A DNA stretch of 64,000 bases, taken from NCBI GenBank assembly GCA_002395155.1, contig DGWD01000029.1, positions 59,655 to 123,654 of the forward strand. The letters run 5' to 3'. The DNA comes from Treponema sp. UBA4267. Its GTDB lineage: Bacteria; Spirochaetota; Spirochaetia; Treponematales; Treponemataceae. The notes beneath the pieces were generated by a model. It had not been told where the DNA came from, searched no databases, and was given only the letters and a program-made list of their open reading frames with translations. Shown in pieces: positions 51,165 through 61,272 of the stretch. Position 1 is the first letter of the stretch, and the number at the start of each line of letters is the position of its first letter. A program made the position numbers and the translations under genes.

Positions 51165-52541
51165 ATGAAAAAGTTTGTTAAAAATGTTATGGCTGCTGCT
51201 GGATTAACAGCCATGATTTTCGCTGCATTTACTGGATGTAGCAAAAAAGAAAGTGGTTCGGCTGCACCTGCAGCAGAAGGAAAAACTGAAGAAATAAAGG
51301 CAGATGCTATTTCGACTGTTGGACCAGCAAATGGTACACATCTTGAATTGTGGACATTCGTTGATCTTCACAGTCAACATTATGCTGCTATGCTTGAATC
51401 TTGGAACAAAGAACATCCTGATAAACAGATTCAGATTACATTCACAACTTATCCATATGGTGATATGCACAATAAGATGATTATGGCTAATCAGACTGGA
51501 AGTGGTGCTCCTGATATTTGTGATATTGAAATTGGACAGTTCCCTAACTTTATGAAGGGTAAGGTTCAGTTCGTAGAAATGAACAAATATATTTCTCAGT
51601 ATCAGTCAACAGTTGTAAAGTCTCGTCTTGATATTTACGGAAAGAATGGAACTTATTACGGTATTCCATTCCATGTAGGTGCAACTGTTATGTACTACAA
51701 CGATGAATTACTCTCAAGCTACGGAATTGACTATAGAACTATTAAAACTTGGGATGATTTCGAAGCTGCTGGTAAAAAACTTAAGGAAGCATCTGGCGGA
51801 AAAGTTATGATGACTGGTGTTGATACAGGCGGAACTGACTGGCTCTGGGTTTCTATGGCAGAAAACAAAACAGACTGGACAGATGCTAACGGTCGTGCAG
51901 ATGTAAGAATTAAGGCTGTTTCAGACATGATTAAAATGCAGCAGCGCTGGTTGAAAGAAGGAATTGCAATTTGTACACCAGGTGGACAGATTGATACAGA
52001 AGAAGGATTTGCTACTGTTGGTGATCAGAAAGTAGCAGCATTCCCAAAAGCAATGTGGTACATGAGCCGTTTCTTGAACTACATGCCAGAACAGGCAGGA
52101 AAATGGGCAATTGCTCCATGTCCTGTATATAAGGCAGGTCAGCCACGTTCTGTAGGTATTGGTGGTACAGGTACAGTTGTATCTTTACAGTCAAAACACC
52201 AGGAACTTGCAGCAGAATTCCTTGCTTATGCAAAACTTTCTCTTGAAGGTGAAAAACGTATTTGGGAAGTACTTGGATTCGATCCTGTAAATACTGCTTT
52301 GTGGACAGATAAGAGTATTACTCATGATCAGTCTAACAAGTTTATTAAGTTCTTCCGTACAAACCCATTCGATACTTTGAACGAAATTAAAGACGAAATC
52401 ATGGGTATTAAGGTTGTAGAAATAAGCCCTGCAATCAATGAACAGATTAACCTTAACGTTCTTGTAAATTGTCTTGAAGAAGGTGCAGATGTTGATGCTG
52501 AACTTCAGACAGCACAGGATGAAATTGACCTGGATCAATAA
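51165..52541 (+). CDS. Sugar ABC transporter substrate-binding lipoprotein
   Basis: 458 residues with a lipobox (AAFTGCSKKES, Cys25). The mature protein is a family 1 extracellular solute-binding protein: HLELWTFVDLHSQHYAAMLE, GSGAPDICDIEIGQFPNFMK and YYGIPFHVGATVMYYNDELL. These bind oligosaccharides outside the membrane. It is followed by two CUT1 permeases. The substrate cannot be read from sequence; the nearby xylA makes xylo-oligosaccharides a fair guess. TAGGAGG lies upstream. Confidence 0.92.
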   Translation: MKKFVKNVMAAAGLTAMIFAAFTGCSKKESGSAAPAAEGKTEEIKADAISTVGPANGTHLELWTFVDLHSQHYAAMLESWNKEHPDKQIQITFTTYPYGDMHNKMIMANQTGSGAPDICDIEIGQFPNFMKGKVQFVEMNKYISQYQSTVVKSRLDIYGKNGTYYGIPFHVGATVMYYNDELLSSYGIDYRTIKTWDDFEAAGKKLKEASGGKVMMTGVDTGGTDWLWVSMAENKTDWTDANGRADVRIKAVSDMIKMQQRWLKEGIAICTPGGQIDTEEGFATVGDQKVAAFPKAMWYMSRFLNYMPEQAGKWAIAPCPVYKAGQPRSVGIGGTGTVVSLQSKHQELAAEFLAYAKLSLEGEKRIWEVLGFDPVNTALWTDKSITHDQSNKFIKFFRTNPFDTLNEIKDEIMGIKVVEISPAINEQINLNVLVNCLEEGADVDAELQTAQDEIDLDQ

Positions 52542-52566
52542 TAAGAGACTTTCTTAGATATTTATA

Positions 52567-52596
52567 GGGATGGATGGAGATTCCTTCATCCATCCT
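52567..52596 (+). promoter_or_regulatory. Stem-loop between binding-protein and permease genes
   Basis: GGATGGATG (52568-52576) pairs perfectly with CATCCATCC (52587-52595). No T run follows, so it more likely blocks 3' exonuclease or slows polymerase, giving more binding protein than permease as usual in such operons. Confidence 0.6.
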
Positions 52597-52624
52597 ATTT
52601 ACTAGTAAGAGGAAAAGTTAAAAA

Positions 52625-53530
52625 ATGAAGCAAAATAAAATCACCAAATTTCTATATAACTGGAAAGTTGCTCCATATGTTTTCGTTCTTCCTTTTATTT
52701 TGAGCTTCTTAATTTTCTGGGTATATCCATTATTCAGTACAGTTAAGATGAGCTTTCAAGATATTGAACCTGGAAACGTAACATGGATAGGCCTTAGTAA
52801 TTATACTAAGCTCTTTAAAGACAAAACTTTCTTAACAGCTGTAAAAAACAGTTTTATGTACATGGTAATTTCATGTGCACTTCTTATTCCTTTCCCTATG
52901 TTATTTGCCTGCATTATGAACAGTCAGTTTATGAGGGCAAAAAAAGCATATAAAGCAATTTTGTACATACCGGCCCTTACTTCAGTTGTTGTAGCTGGTA
53001 CAATCTTCCGTCTTTTGTTCTCAGAGTTGGACGGAGCAACTATGAATAGAATTTTACACTACTTTGGATTTAATTCAATCAAGTGGCTTAAGATGAAGCC
53101 TACTGGATTTGTTGCAATGATTACTCTTTGTTGCTGGCGTTGGACTGGTGTAAATATGCTCTACTTCTTGTCTGGTTTGCAGGGAATTGATCCTGCTTTG
53201 TATGAATCGGCAGAAATTGATGGAGCTTCAACCTGGCAGAAATTTAAGAATATTACAATTCCAATGTTAAAACCTACATCAATCTTTGTACTTACAATTT
53301 CTATTTATGCAGGTTTGGCAATGTTCCTTGAAAGTTACATGTTGTGGAATGGTAACGCTTCTCCTAAAAATATAGGACTTACAATTGTTGGATATCTTTA
53401 CCGTCGTGGTATTGAGAAAAATCAGATGGGATATGCTTCTGCAGTTGGTTTGGTTCTTCTCTTCATCGCATTGGCAATTAATATTGTTCAGCTTGTTCTG
53501 AATGGAACTCTTAAAAAGGAGGATAAATAA
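52625..53530 (+). CDS. Sugar ABC transporter permease, MalF type
   Basis: 301 residues with six membrane segments. The coupling loop is LYESAEIDGASTWQKFKNITIPML (near residue 200), the E-A-A-x3-G motif of CUT1 permeases. The start (APYVFVLPFILSFLIFWVYP) is typical of the MalF-like subunit. It overlaps the next permease gene by one base. Confidence 0.93.
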   Translation: MKQNKITKFLYNWKVAPYVFVLPFILSFLIFWVYPLFSTVKMSFQDIEPGNVTWIGLSNYTKLFKDKTFLTAVKNSFMYMVISCALLIPFPMLFACIMNSQFMRAKKAYKAILYIPALTSVVVAGTIFRLLFSELDGATMNRILHYFGFNSIKWLKMKPTGFVAMITLCCWRWTGVNMLYFLSGLQGIDPALYESAEIDGASTWQKFKNITIPMLKPTSIFVLTISIYAGLAMFLESYMLWNGNASPKNIGLTIVGYLYRRGIEKNQMGYASAVGLVLLFIALAINIVQLVLNGTLKKEDK

Positions 53531-54450
53531 TGGCTAAAAAAGAAAAAGCTGTAAAAGTTGTACAGCCTAAATACCATAGTATTTCGCAGCAGAATTCTTT
53601 TAGAACAATTGGTGCATTAACAATTTTTACAATTCTTGCAATTTTTGTTCTTTATCCTCTTATTGCAGCCTTTTTGGCTTCTTTTAGACCAGGACAGGAA
53701 TTAATTCGTTATGGACTTAATCTTAAGTTGGATTTTAAGTCTATGAACTTTAATAACTATATTTATCTGTTTACTCAGAATGCATTCCAGGATGGTGAAT
53801 GGGTAAAGGTACCACACAGATATTTTATGTGGTTTAAGAATAGTTTTCTTCTTACAGGAATTACAGTTGTTCTGACACTTTTCTGTTGTTACATAACTGC
53901 ATACGGAATTGCAATGTACGATTTTAAGTGTAAAAATCTTCTTTTCTTCCTTGTAATTGCTACTATGATGGTTCCTGGAGAAATTCTTATTCTTCCACTT
54001 TATCAGGAAATTATTGGCCTGCATCTTATAAATAAGACAGCGGGTGTTGTTCTTCCGGGTGTTTGTGGAGCTTCTACAATCTTCTTCTTCAGACAATTTA
54101 TGGTAGGTTTACCAAGAGAATTGCTTGATGCAGGTCGTATTGATGGAGCCAGTGAATATAGAATTTGTTTCAATATCATGCTGCCAATTACAAAACCTGC
54201 ATTTGCGGCAATGGGTATTTTGTGTTCTATGGGTGCATGGAACAATATGCTCTGGCCTATGCTGGTTTACCGTGATGCAAGCAAGTTTACACTTCCAATT
54301 GGATTGAACACCTTACTTACACCTTATGGAAACAACTATGACTTGCTTATTGCAGGTTCATGTTTTTCTGTATTGCCTTTATTAATAGTATTCCTCTTGT
54401 TCCAAAAGTACTTCATTAGCGGTATGACCGCTGGAGCTGTAAAGGGATAA
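53530..54450 (+). CDS. Sugar ABC transporter permease, MalG type
   Basis: 306 residues with six membrane segments and the coupling loop PRELLDAGRIDGASEYRICF then NIMLPITKPAFAAMG. The LYPLIAAFLASFRPGQEL start is typical of MalG-like partners. No ATPase gene follows; CUT1 systems often share one ATPase (MsmX/UgpC type) encoded elsewhere. A strong terminator closes the operon. Confidence 0.93.
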   Translation: MAKKEKAVKVVQPKYHSISQQNSFRTIGALTIFTILAIFVLYPLIAAFLASFRPGQELIRYGLNLKLDFKSMNFNNYIYLFTQNAFQDGEWVKVPHRYFMWFKNSFLLTGITVVLTLFCCYITAYGIAMYDFKCKNLLFFLVIATMMVPGEILILPLYQEIIGLHLINKTAGVVLPGVCGASTIFFFRQFMVGLPRELLDAGRIDGASEYRICFNIMLPITKPAFAAMGILCSMGAWNNMLWPMLVYRDASKFTLPIGLNTLLTPYGNNYDLLIAGSCFSVLPLLIVFLLFQKYFISGMTAGAVKG

Positions 54451-54485
54451 TATTATAAAGATAAAAAAAGATTACTCCTAATCTT

Positions 54486-54527
54486 GCCTTCAAAAGAATA
54501 GCCCCTTTTGAAGGCTTTCCTTTTTTT
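54486..54527 (+). terminator. Intrinsic terminator after the sugar ABC operon
   Basis: GCCTTCAAAAG pairs with CTTTTGAAGGC (11 bp) across an 8-base loop, followed by TTTCCTTTTTTT. Confidence 0.9.
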
Positions 54528-54553
54528 ATAAATTTATATAATCTTGAAATCCT

Positions 54554-55915
54554 ATGATAAGACAATTATTCACCGACAAAGACTTTAATCAAAAGCTTAT
54601 TAAACTTACTTTGCCAATTATGCTGCAAAGTCTTATGCTGGCCCTTGTTGCTGCTGCCGATGCCCTTATGCTTGGAAGTGTAGAACAAAATTCCATGGCG
54701 GCCGTTTCTTTAGCTACACAAGTTCAGTTTATTCAAAACATGATTATTTCTTCGGTTACTTCTGCTGCTGCAATTTTAGGTGCTCAGTACTGGGGTAAAG
54801 GTGATATAAAAACTCTAAAGGATATTTTTGCTATAACTTTGCGTGTTTGTGGAATTGCATCGGTTCTTTTTTGGATTGCCTGCGTTTTTTTTCCACGTTA
54901 TTTGATGCTAATTTTTACAAATGATCCAATTTTAATTGATATTGGGATTTCATATTTAAAAATTGCAGGCTGGTCATATCTTTTAACAGGAATTTCGCAA
55001 TGTTATTTAACAATGATGAAGATAAGTGAGCATGCCAGGGAAACTGCCATTATCAGCTCTACGGCTGTAATTTTGAACATCATCTTAAATGTTTTTTTTA
55101 TTTATGGTCTTATAGGTATTTCAGCTATGGGAGTCCAGGGGGCCGCAATTGCAACTTTAATTTCAAGAATTGTTGAACTTTCTTTCTGCTTTTTTCTGTC
55201 TTTTAGGGCATCATTTATTCGTTTGGAAGTAAAAAGACTTTTTAAGCATAATCCAGTTTTGTCTGCAGACTTTGTTCGTACTCTATGGCCTTTATTGGGA
55301 GCCTTTCTTTTTTGGGGAGTTGGATTTACTTCCTACACCGCTTTTATGGGCCATCTTGGAGCAGATGCGGCTGCCTCGAATTCAATTGCTTCCGTGGTTA
55401 GAGATTTAGTCTGCTGTCTTTGTAACGGCCTTGCAAGTGGAGGAGGAATACTTGTTGGAAATGAACTTGGAGCTGGAAAACTAGAAAAGGGAAAACTTTA
55501 TGGTGACCGACTTTTGTGGATTTCTATAATTGCAGGATTACTTTCAACTGGGGTAATGTTTTTGGTAACACCTTTGGTGATGAAGTTCGTAAAACTTACT
55601 CCAAACGCTCATGAACTTTTGTTAGGAATGATGATTATTATGGCCATTTATATGATTGGTCGCGTAATAAATTCTGTTTTGATAAATGGCATTTTTGCTG
55701 CAGGGGGAGACACCCTTTTTGATATGTACAGTCTGGCCATTTGTATGTGGGGACTTGCCGTTCCTCTAGCCGCCCTTGGCACTTTCCTTTTTAAGTGGCC
55801 AGTCCTTCTTGTATATGCTTGTACTTGTCTTGATGAAGTTGGAAAAATTCCTTGGGTAATTATTCATTACAAAAAGTATAAGTGGGTAAAGGATCTGACT
55901 AGAGATATTGAATAG
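54554..55915 (+). CDS. MATE family efflux transporter
   Basis: 453 residues with 12 hydrophobic segments in two related halves. The MATE blocks are LTLPIMLQSLMLALVAAADA and MLGSVEQNSMAAVSLATQVQ in the N-half, and FWGVGFTSYTAFMGHLGADA in the C-half. It exports drugs or metabolites using Na+ or H+. Single gene. The substrate is unknown. Confidence 0.92.
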   Translation: MIRQLFTDKDFNQKLIKLTLPIMLQSLMLALVAAADALMLGSVEQNSMAAVSLATQVQFIQNMIISSVTSAAAILGAQYWGKGDIKTLKDIFAITLRVCGIASVLFWIACVFFPRYLMLIFTNDPILIDIGISYLKIAGWSYLLTGISQCYLTMMKISEHARETAIISSTAVILNIILNVFFIYGLIGISAMGVQGAAIATLISRIVELSFCFFLSFRASFIRLEVKRLFKHNPVLSADFVRTLWPLLGAFLFWGVGFTSYTAFMGHLGADAAASNSIASVVRDLVCCLCNGLASGGGILVGNELGAGKLEKGKLYGDRLLWISIIAGLLSTGVMFLVTPLVMKFVKLTPNAHELLLGMMIIMAIYMIGRVINSVLINGIFAAGGDTLFDMYSLAICMWGLAVPLAALGTFLFKWPVLLVYACTCLDEVGKIPWVIIHYKKYKWVKDLTRDIE

Positions 55916-55983
55916 CAATTTTTTAATTTGCTCAATCAAATATAAGAAGTTATAATTTTTTTTTAATAGAGAATAATACACCG

Positions 55984-57969
55984 ATGAAGAATATAGCACT
56001 TTTAGCACCAGATTTTTCTGTAGAGCACAGCCAGGATTTTATAAAAGGCGTCCTGCAATATTACGAAAAATGTCCCGATATAAATGTATTCGTTACACAG
56101 ACCCTTTTTGGTCATGATTCCAAGGGGATTTTTGATTATCAGTATTGGTCTGGCTTGGAAATTTTAAAATCTGCACAAATAGATGCTTATATTGTTATTT
56201 CAAGTGTTTATTGTTCGTTGTTTTCCCTGGAAAAGATAAAGGAATTTGTTTCTCAATTTGATAATAGACCTGTAATTTCTGCTTCAATTGATCTTGGATT
56301 AGAAAATTCTTATGCGGTAATAAATGATTGCAGACAGTCCTATTTTGATGTTATAAAGCACTTAAAAAAAGAACACGGTTGTAAAAAAATTGCTTTTATT
56401 TCAGCTAATTCTACGGGTTCACCAGAAGCTCTGGAACGTTTTGAATCTTTTAAGGAAGCCCTTAAAAAAAATAAACTTAAATTTTATGATGATTTAGTTT
56501 TTGAAGGTGGTTTTGTTTCGGAGAATGCCGAAGCTGATATCCTTAAAAAAATTAAATCTAAAAATGATTTGAATTTTGATGCCATTGTTTCTGCCAGCGA
56601 TTTAATGCTTGTAGGAGCAAAAAGAGCTTTTGATAAACTTGGTATTTCTATTCCAGAAGATATACTGGCAGTAGGATTTGACGATGCCGTTTTTGCAAGC
56701 CTTTCAAGTCCTAAATTTTCTACAATAAATCAGAATATTGTTGGACAGGGCGAAAAGTGTGCTGAAATTGCCTTAAGGGTTTTAAATGGCGAAAAAGTTG
56801 AACATATAGTTACTTCTAAATTATATCCTGTATTCCGTCAGTCTTGTAAATGTATCAGTATGTCTGATACTTCTATGATTTATAAAGATGCAGATGGAAA
56901 GATTTGCAAAGAAGAAACTTTAAAAGGAAATCTTCTTGAACTTTATATGAATGAAATTTTGGAAAAGCATAAATACGCATCTCTCCTGGATTTAGTAAAA
57001 GCTGCAAATACTCTAAAACAGCTTTATTTTAATTTAAACTATTTGGTCGATGTTGCAATGCTGGAAGATTTAGCATTCTGTTTATACAATGAGCCTATCT
57101 ATATGAATAAGCATGAAAGCCCTAACATTCCAAAAATGGTAGAATTACTCATGTATTCAACTAGAAAAAATGATTGCAAGGTATATAAACCAGAAATTGT
57201 ATTTAACTACCATAGAAATATTTGTCCTATTAATTCAATTCGCGAGGAACACGGGGCTTATATTCTTTATCCTATTTTTTCGGGCGAAGCTAATTATGGC
57301 TATTTTATTTGTAAACCTAGAAAGAAAAATTTTGATGCATATACAGTAAACCTTAAAATTTTAATTTCTGTATTTTCTTCGGCGATTGAATATACAAATA
57401 ATCTTGTTCAAAAAGAGCAGTTGTCGAATGCTAATTTACATTTAACTGAAACAAATAATAATCTTTATATGCAGTCCAAAACAGACGAACTTACAAAGCT
57501 CTTAAATCGTCGTGGATTTATGGAAATTGGACAGAGAACAATTGATATTGTGCAGGAAATGGGAAACACTTGTTTGGTTTTCTTTGCAGATTTAGACGGT
57601 TTAAAAGTTATAAACGATACTTATGGTCATGAGATGGGCGATAAGGCTCTTAAATTGCAGGCAGAGGTTTTGAAAAAGGTTTTTCGTGCAAGCGATATAG
57701 TAGGCCGTTTAAGTGGTGATGAATTTGGAATTGTTGCCTCAAGTATGACCTTAGAGCATGTTGATTTAGTTCGTGAAAAAGTTAGAAATATGAATCGGGA
57801 AATTTCCCTTCAGTATGAATTACCTTTTACTTTATCAATTAGTTTAGGTGCCGTAAATCTTCAAACTTCTTCTGTTTTAACAAAATTACTTACCGAAGCC
57901 GACAAGGTTCTTTACGAAGAAAAGCGAAAAAAACATGCTGGCCAAAATAATGCAAACTCTAATGCTTAA
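55984..57969 (+). CDS. LacI-type sensor domain fused to GGDEF diguanylate cyclase
   Basis: 661 residues, no signal peptide or membrane segment. Residues 1-~285 match the ligand-binding domain of LacI/GalR regulators without the DNA-binding part: IALLAPDFSVEHSQDFIKGV, KKIAFISANSTGSPEALERF, SIPEDILAVGFDDAVFASLS and SPKFSTINQNIVGQGEKCAE. A middle GAF-like part (300-490) follows. The GGDEF domain (500-655) has a working motif: FFADLDGLKVINDTYGHEMG and GRLSGDEFGIV. It should make c-di-GMP when a sugar-like ligand is bound inside the cell. Confidence 0.9.
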   Translation: MKNIALLAPDFSVEHSQDFIKGVLQYYEKCPDINVFVTQTLFGHDSKGIFDYQYWSGLEILKSAQIDAYIVISSVYCSLFSLEKIKEFVSQFDNRPVISASIDLGLENSYAVINDCRQSYFDVIKHLKKEHGCKKIAFISANSTGSPEALERFESFKEALKKNKLKFYDDLVFEGGFVSENAEADILKKIKSKNDLNFDAIVSASDLMLVGAKRAFDKLGISIPEDILAVGFDDAVFASLSSPKFSTINQNIVGQGEKCAEIALRVLNGEKVEHIVTSKLYPVFRQSCKCISMSDTSMIYKDADGKICKEETLKGNLLELYMNEILEKHKYASLLDLVKAANTLKQLYFNLNYLVDVAMLEDLAFCLYNEPIYMNKHESPNIPKMVELLMYSTRKNDCKVYKPEIVFNYHRNICPINSIREEHGAYILYPIFSGEANYGYFICKPRKKNFDAYTVNLKILISVFSSAIEYTNNLVQKEQLSNANLHLTETNNNLYMQSKTDELTKLLNRRGFMEIGQRTIDIVQEMGNTCLVFFADLDGLKVINDTYGHEMGDKALKLQAEVLKKVFRASDIVGRLSGDEFGIVASSMTLEHVDLVREKVRNMNREISLQYELPFTLSISLGAVNLQTSSVLTKLLTEADKVLYEEKRKKHAGQNNANSNA

Positions 57970-58021
57970 AAGAATTTTTTAAAGAATTGTCCACTGCCCA
58001 AAAATTACATATACTAATAAT

Positions 58022-59068
58022 ATGAACACTATTCAAACTCCGTCTTTTTTAAAAAAAGGCAGCAGAATTGGAATTACAGCCCCTTCTTTTGGGTGTACAA
58101 TTGAGCCCTATATCACAAGATTTAAGGATGCTGTAAGACAATTTGAAGCCCTTGGTTATAATTTCAAAATTGGCCAGACCGTATACAAAAATGATGGGCT
58201 TGGCATTTCAACTGATCCAAAGGTTGCTGCTCAAGAACTTGTAGATTTTTACTGTGACCCTTCTTTAGATTTGGTAATTTCTGCTGGCGGCGGAGAATTA
58301 ATGTGCGAAACTTTATCACACATAGATTTTGAAAGAATAAAGAAATCTCCTGCAAAATGGTTTATGGGCTATAGCGACAATACTAACTTTATCTTCCCAT
58401 TGGTAACATCTTGTGGAGTAAAGGCAATTTATGGTTCAAATATTTCAGGCTTTGGAAAACCCTGGGAGGAGCCGGAAATTCAAACACTGGAGCTTCTGCA
58501 GGGCAAGTCAAAGACTGTTTGCGGTTACAAACTATTCCAGCGACCGGAAGACGGTACAGAAGCCAAGGCTGCAAATCCTCTAAGTCCTTATGTTTTGACT
58601 CAGGAGAAAATATTAAAAATTTATCCAGAGACTCTGGGAAATAAAGAGTCCCTTACTTTTGATGGAGTTATGGTCGGAGGCTGTCTAGATGTTCTGGCAG
58701 GTCTTTCTGGTACTCGTTTTGACAATGTAAAAGAATTTAATAAGCAGCATGATAAAGTTGTGTGGGTTTTAGAAGCCTGCGATTTAAGCCCAATGGGTAT
58801 AAGACGTGCTCTCTGGCAGTTGAAAGAAGCTGGCTGGTTCCAAAAGGCCTCTGGCTTTATCATAGGGCGTCCTCTTGCCGCCTGGGGGCAGGATATGATG
58901 GGTGTTAATCAGTATAATGCGGTTACAGGCATACTTGGACCTTTAGGAATGCCTATTGTAATGGATGCAGATGTTGGACACATTTCTCCAGATATGCCTT
59001 TAGTTATGGGTGCTCAGGCTCTGGTAGAAATTAAAGACGGAAATATTTTTTGCAATTTTGACTTGTAG
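58022..59068 (+). CDS. LD-carboxypeptidase (S66 family)
   Basis: 348 residues. S66 blocks: KKGSRIGITAPSFG at the start, ISAGGGELMCETLSHIDFE, the nucleophile Ser in KWFMGYSDNTNF (near residue 120), the acid in WVLEACDLSPMGIRRALWQL and the His in DADVGHISPDMPLVMG. It trims D-alanine from the tetrapeptide of peptidoglycan fragments during recycling, or degrades microcin-like compounds. No signal peptide, so cytoplasmic. It precedes the helicase gene by 2 bases. Confidence 0.9.
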   Translation: MNTIQTPSFLKKGSRIGITAPSFGCTIEPYITRFKDAVRQFEALGYNFKIGQTVYKNDGLGISTDPKVAAQELVDFYCDPSLDLVISAGGGELMCETLSHIDFERIKKSPAKWFMGYSDNTNFIFPLVTSCGVKAIYGSNISGFGKPWEEPEIQTLELLQGKSKTVCGYKLFQRPEDGTEAKAANPLSPYVLTQEKILKIYPETLGNKESLTFDGVMVGGCLDVLAGLSGTRFDNVKEFNKQHDKVVWVLEACDLSPMGIRRALWQLKEAGWFQKASGFIIGRPLAAWGQDMMGVNQYNAVTGILGPLGMPIVMDADVGHISPDMPLVMGAQALVEIKDGNIFCNFDL

Positions 59069-59070
59069 GA

Positions 59071-61254
59071 ATGGCAAATTGGGAAAATAGGGTGGATTCA
59101 ATGGCAAGTGTTTTAGATGAATTGAATGAGGAACAGAAGGAAGCCGTTTCTTCAACCGAAGGCTTTATCAGAGTAATTGCAGGAGCCGGTTCGGGAAAGA
59201 CTCGGGCACTTACCCATAGATTTGCCTATTTGGTGAATGAAATTGGTGTACTCCCATCGAACATTCTTTGTGTAACCTTTACAAATAAGGCCGCCAACGA
59301 AATGCGTTCAAGGATTCGTAAACTTACCGGAGATAATGATACAGGTTATATTTCTACTTTCCACGGTTTTTGTGTAAGCGTTCTGCAGGAAGACTCTAAT
59401 GCAGTTTCATATCCAAAAAGTTTTCTGGTTCTAGATAATTCTGATATAGACTCAATGCTGCAGATTATCTACGAGGAGAGGGGACTTACCCTTAGGCAAA
59501 TGACCTTTTCCAATGCACGGGATATGATAGAAAACCAAAAGCTGTTTAAAAAGCCCGAATACTACAAAGACTTAATCTGCATGTCTCTGGACCAGATTCA
59601 CAAGAAATATTTGCAGGCAAGAGAGACCGAAGAAATTATTTTTTATGGATACCTTTATCAGGAAAAAAAGTGCTTTGGTCTTGATTACAATGACCTTTTA
59701 AAATTTGTACTCTACATCTTCCAGGAAAACAAAGAGATTCGCCTTAAGTGGCAGGAACATCTGGAATACATAATGATAGACGAGTTCCAGGATATTGATT
59801 TTATTCAGTATGAACTGATGAAGGTCCTTTGCGATTTCCACAAAAACCTTTTTGTTGTTGGTGATCCTGACCAGACCATTTACACCTGGCGAGGAGCCGA
59901 TATTCGATATCTATTGAATTTTGATAAAGAATTTCCAGATGTAAAAACTATAATGATGATGAAGAATTACCGTTCTTCTCCACAAATAATTTCTGTTGCA
60001 AATTCCCTTATCAGCAAAAATAAAAACCGAATTGAAAAGAACCTTTTGGCTACCAGGGAGCAGGGGCCAAAGGTCAGTTTTTACCATGCAAAGTCAGCTT
60101 TAGATGAGGCCAACTTTATTGCAGATAAGGTAACAGAACTCTTAAATAATGGTCATTCCGCCAGCGATATAGTTTTACTTTATAGAGCCCACTATATAAG
60201 CCGTACAATTGAAGAAGTTTTCCAGGAGAAAAAAATTAATTACACCCTTTTTAGCGGGCAACCATTTTTTGATCGCAAAGAGATAAAGGATTCGCTTTCA
60301 TATTTAAGAATGATTGCCTATAAGGATGATCTGTCTTTTTTACGTGTAGTAAATACTCCAAAAAGGAATATAGGCGAACGCAGAATTAAGTTTTTGAAGG
60401 AATACCAGAATTTGAATGGTGGCAGTCTTTACAAGGCCTTGAAAATTTCTTTGGACCAGGAAATTTTTTCTAATACAAAGGCCCGTGACTTTATCAACCT
60501 GATTGAAGAATATTCCAGAACTTACTCTGGTATGCAGATTTCGGAACTTTTTAGCCATGTGATGAATGATTCGGGGTATGAACTTGAACTACGTACAGAG
60601 GGTAGCCAGGAGCGTTTGGATAATCTAGCCGAGCTTAAGCAGTCAATTTATGAGTTTGAAACTTCTTGTGGCGAAGAATGTAATCTGGAAAATTATCTGG
60701 CCCATGCTGCCCTTTATACAAATGCCGATTTGGGAACTAGTAAGGACGCAATCCGTTTTATGACAATTCATACTGCTAAGGGGCTGGAGTTTCCAATCGT
60801 TTTTATTGCCGGAATGAATGAAAATATGTTCCCAAGCAAAAAGGTAGATTCACCGGCCGCTATGGAGGAGGAACGTCGTCTTGCTTTTGTTGCTTATACC
60901 CGTGCAAAGGATCAGCTTTATTTTACAGAGGCAGAGGGAACCGTTCAGGGTTTTGGACACCGTTATCCTTCCCGTTTTATTTTTGATGTAGACCGTCCGC
61001 TTTTAAATTATCTGGTTGAATTGCCGGAAAGTCTGATTAAGAAGTCGACCATAGAGATTCAGGAGTCGGAAGAAAAACTTGCTAAACTTGCCAACTTGTC
61101 GGTTTTGAAAGTCGGTGATGAAGTGTCTCACAATATTCTAGGCAAGGGTAAAATAATCGAAATTGATGAAGGAAAGCACGTTTATACTGTTCTTTTTGAA
61201 AAAATAAGGACGCCAAGAAAAATGTCTTTCAAGGCGCCCCTAAATAAAATTTAG
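59071..61254 (+). CDS. UvrD/PcrA-type ATP-dependent DNA helicase
   Basis: 727 residues. SF1 motifs: Q-motif LNEEQKEAVSS, Walker A AGAGSGKTRALTHR, Ia VTFTNKAANEMR, II IMIDEFQDIDFIQ, III GDPDQTIYTWRGA, IV KNYRSS, V IHTAKGLEFPIVFIAG and VI RRLAFVAYTRAKDQL. It unwinds DNA 3' to 5' in repair. An alternative ATG at 59101 has a better ribosome site (AGGGTGG), so the first ten residues are uncertain. It follows ldcA directly. Confidence 0.94.
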   Translation: MANWENRVDSMASVLDELNEEQKEAVSSTEGFIRVIAGAGSGKTRALTHRFAYLVNEIGVLPSNILCVTFTNKAANEMRSRIRKLTGDNDTGYISTFHGFCVSVLQEDSNAVSYPKSFLVLDNSDIDSMLQIIYEERGLTLRQMTFSNARDMIENQKLFKKPEYYKDLICMSLDQIHKKYLQARETEEIIFYGYLYQEKKCFGLDYNDLLKFVLYIFQENKEIRLKWQEHLEYIMIDEFQDIDFIQYELMKVLCDFHKNLFVVGDPDQTIYTWRGADIRYLLNFDKEFPDVKTIMMMKNYRSSPQIISVANSLISKNKNRIEKNLLATREQGPKVSFYHAKSALDEANFIADKVTELLNNGHSASDIVLLYRAHYISRTIEEVFQEKKINYTLFSGQPFFDRKEIKDSLSYLRMIAYKDDLSFLRVVNTPKRNIGERRIKFLKEYQNLNGGSLYKALKISLDQEIFSNTKARDFINLIEEYSRTYSGMQISELFSHVMNDSGYELELRTEGSQERLDNLAELKQSIYEFETSCGEECNLENYLAHAALYTNADLGTSKDAIRFMTIHTAKGLEFPIVFIAGMNENMFPSKKVDSPAAMEEERRLAFVAYTRAKDQLYFTEAEGTVQGFGHRYPSRFIFDVDRPLLNYLVELPESLIKKSTIEIQESEEKLAKLANLSVLKVGDEVSHNILGKGKIIEIDEGKHVYTVLFEKIRTPRKMSFKAPLNKI

Positions 61255-61272
61255 TTCTCTTTATCCGAAAGT

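Noticed and set aside
55770..55800. Second sigma-54-like sequence (TTGGCACT) inside the MATE gene
   Set aside because: It lacks the TTGC element at the right distance and lies within a coding region.
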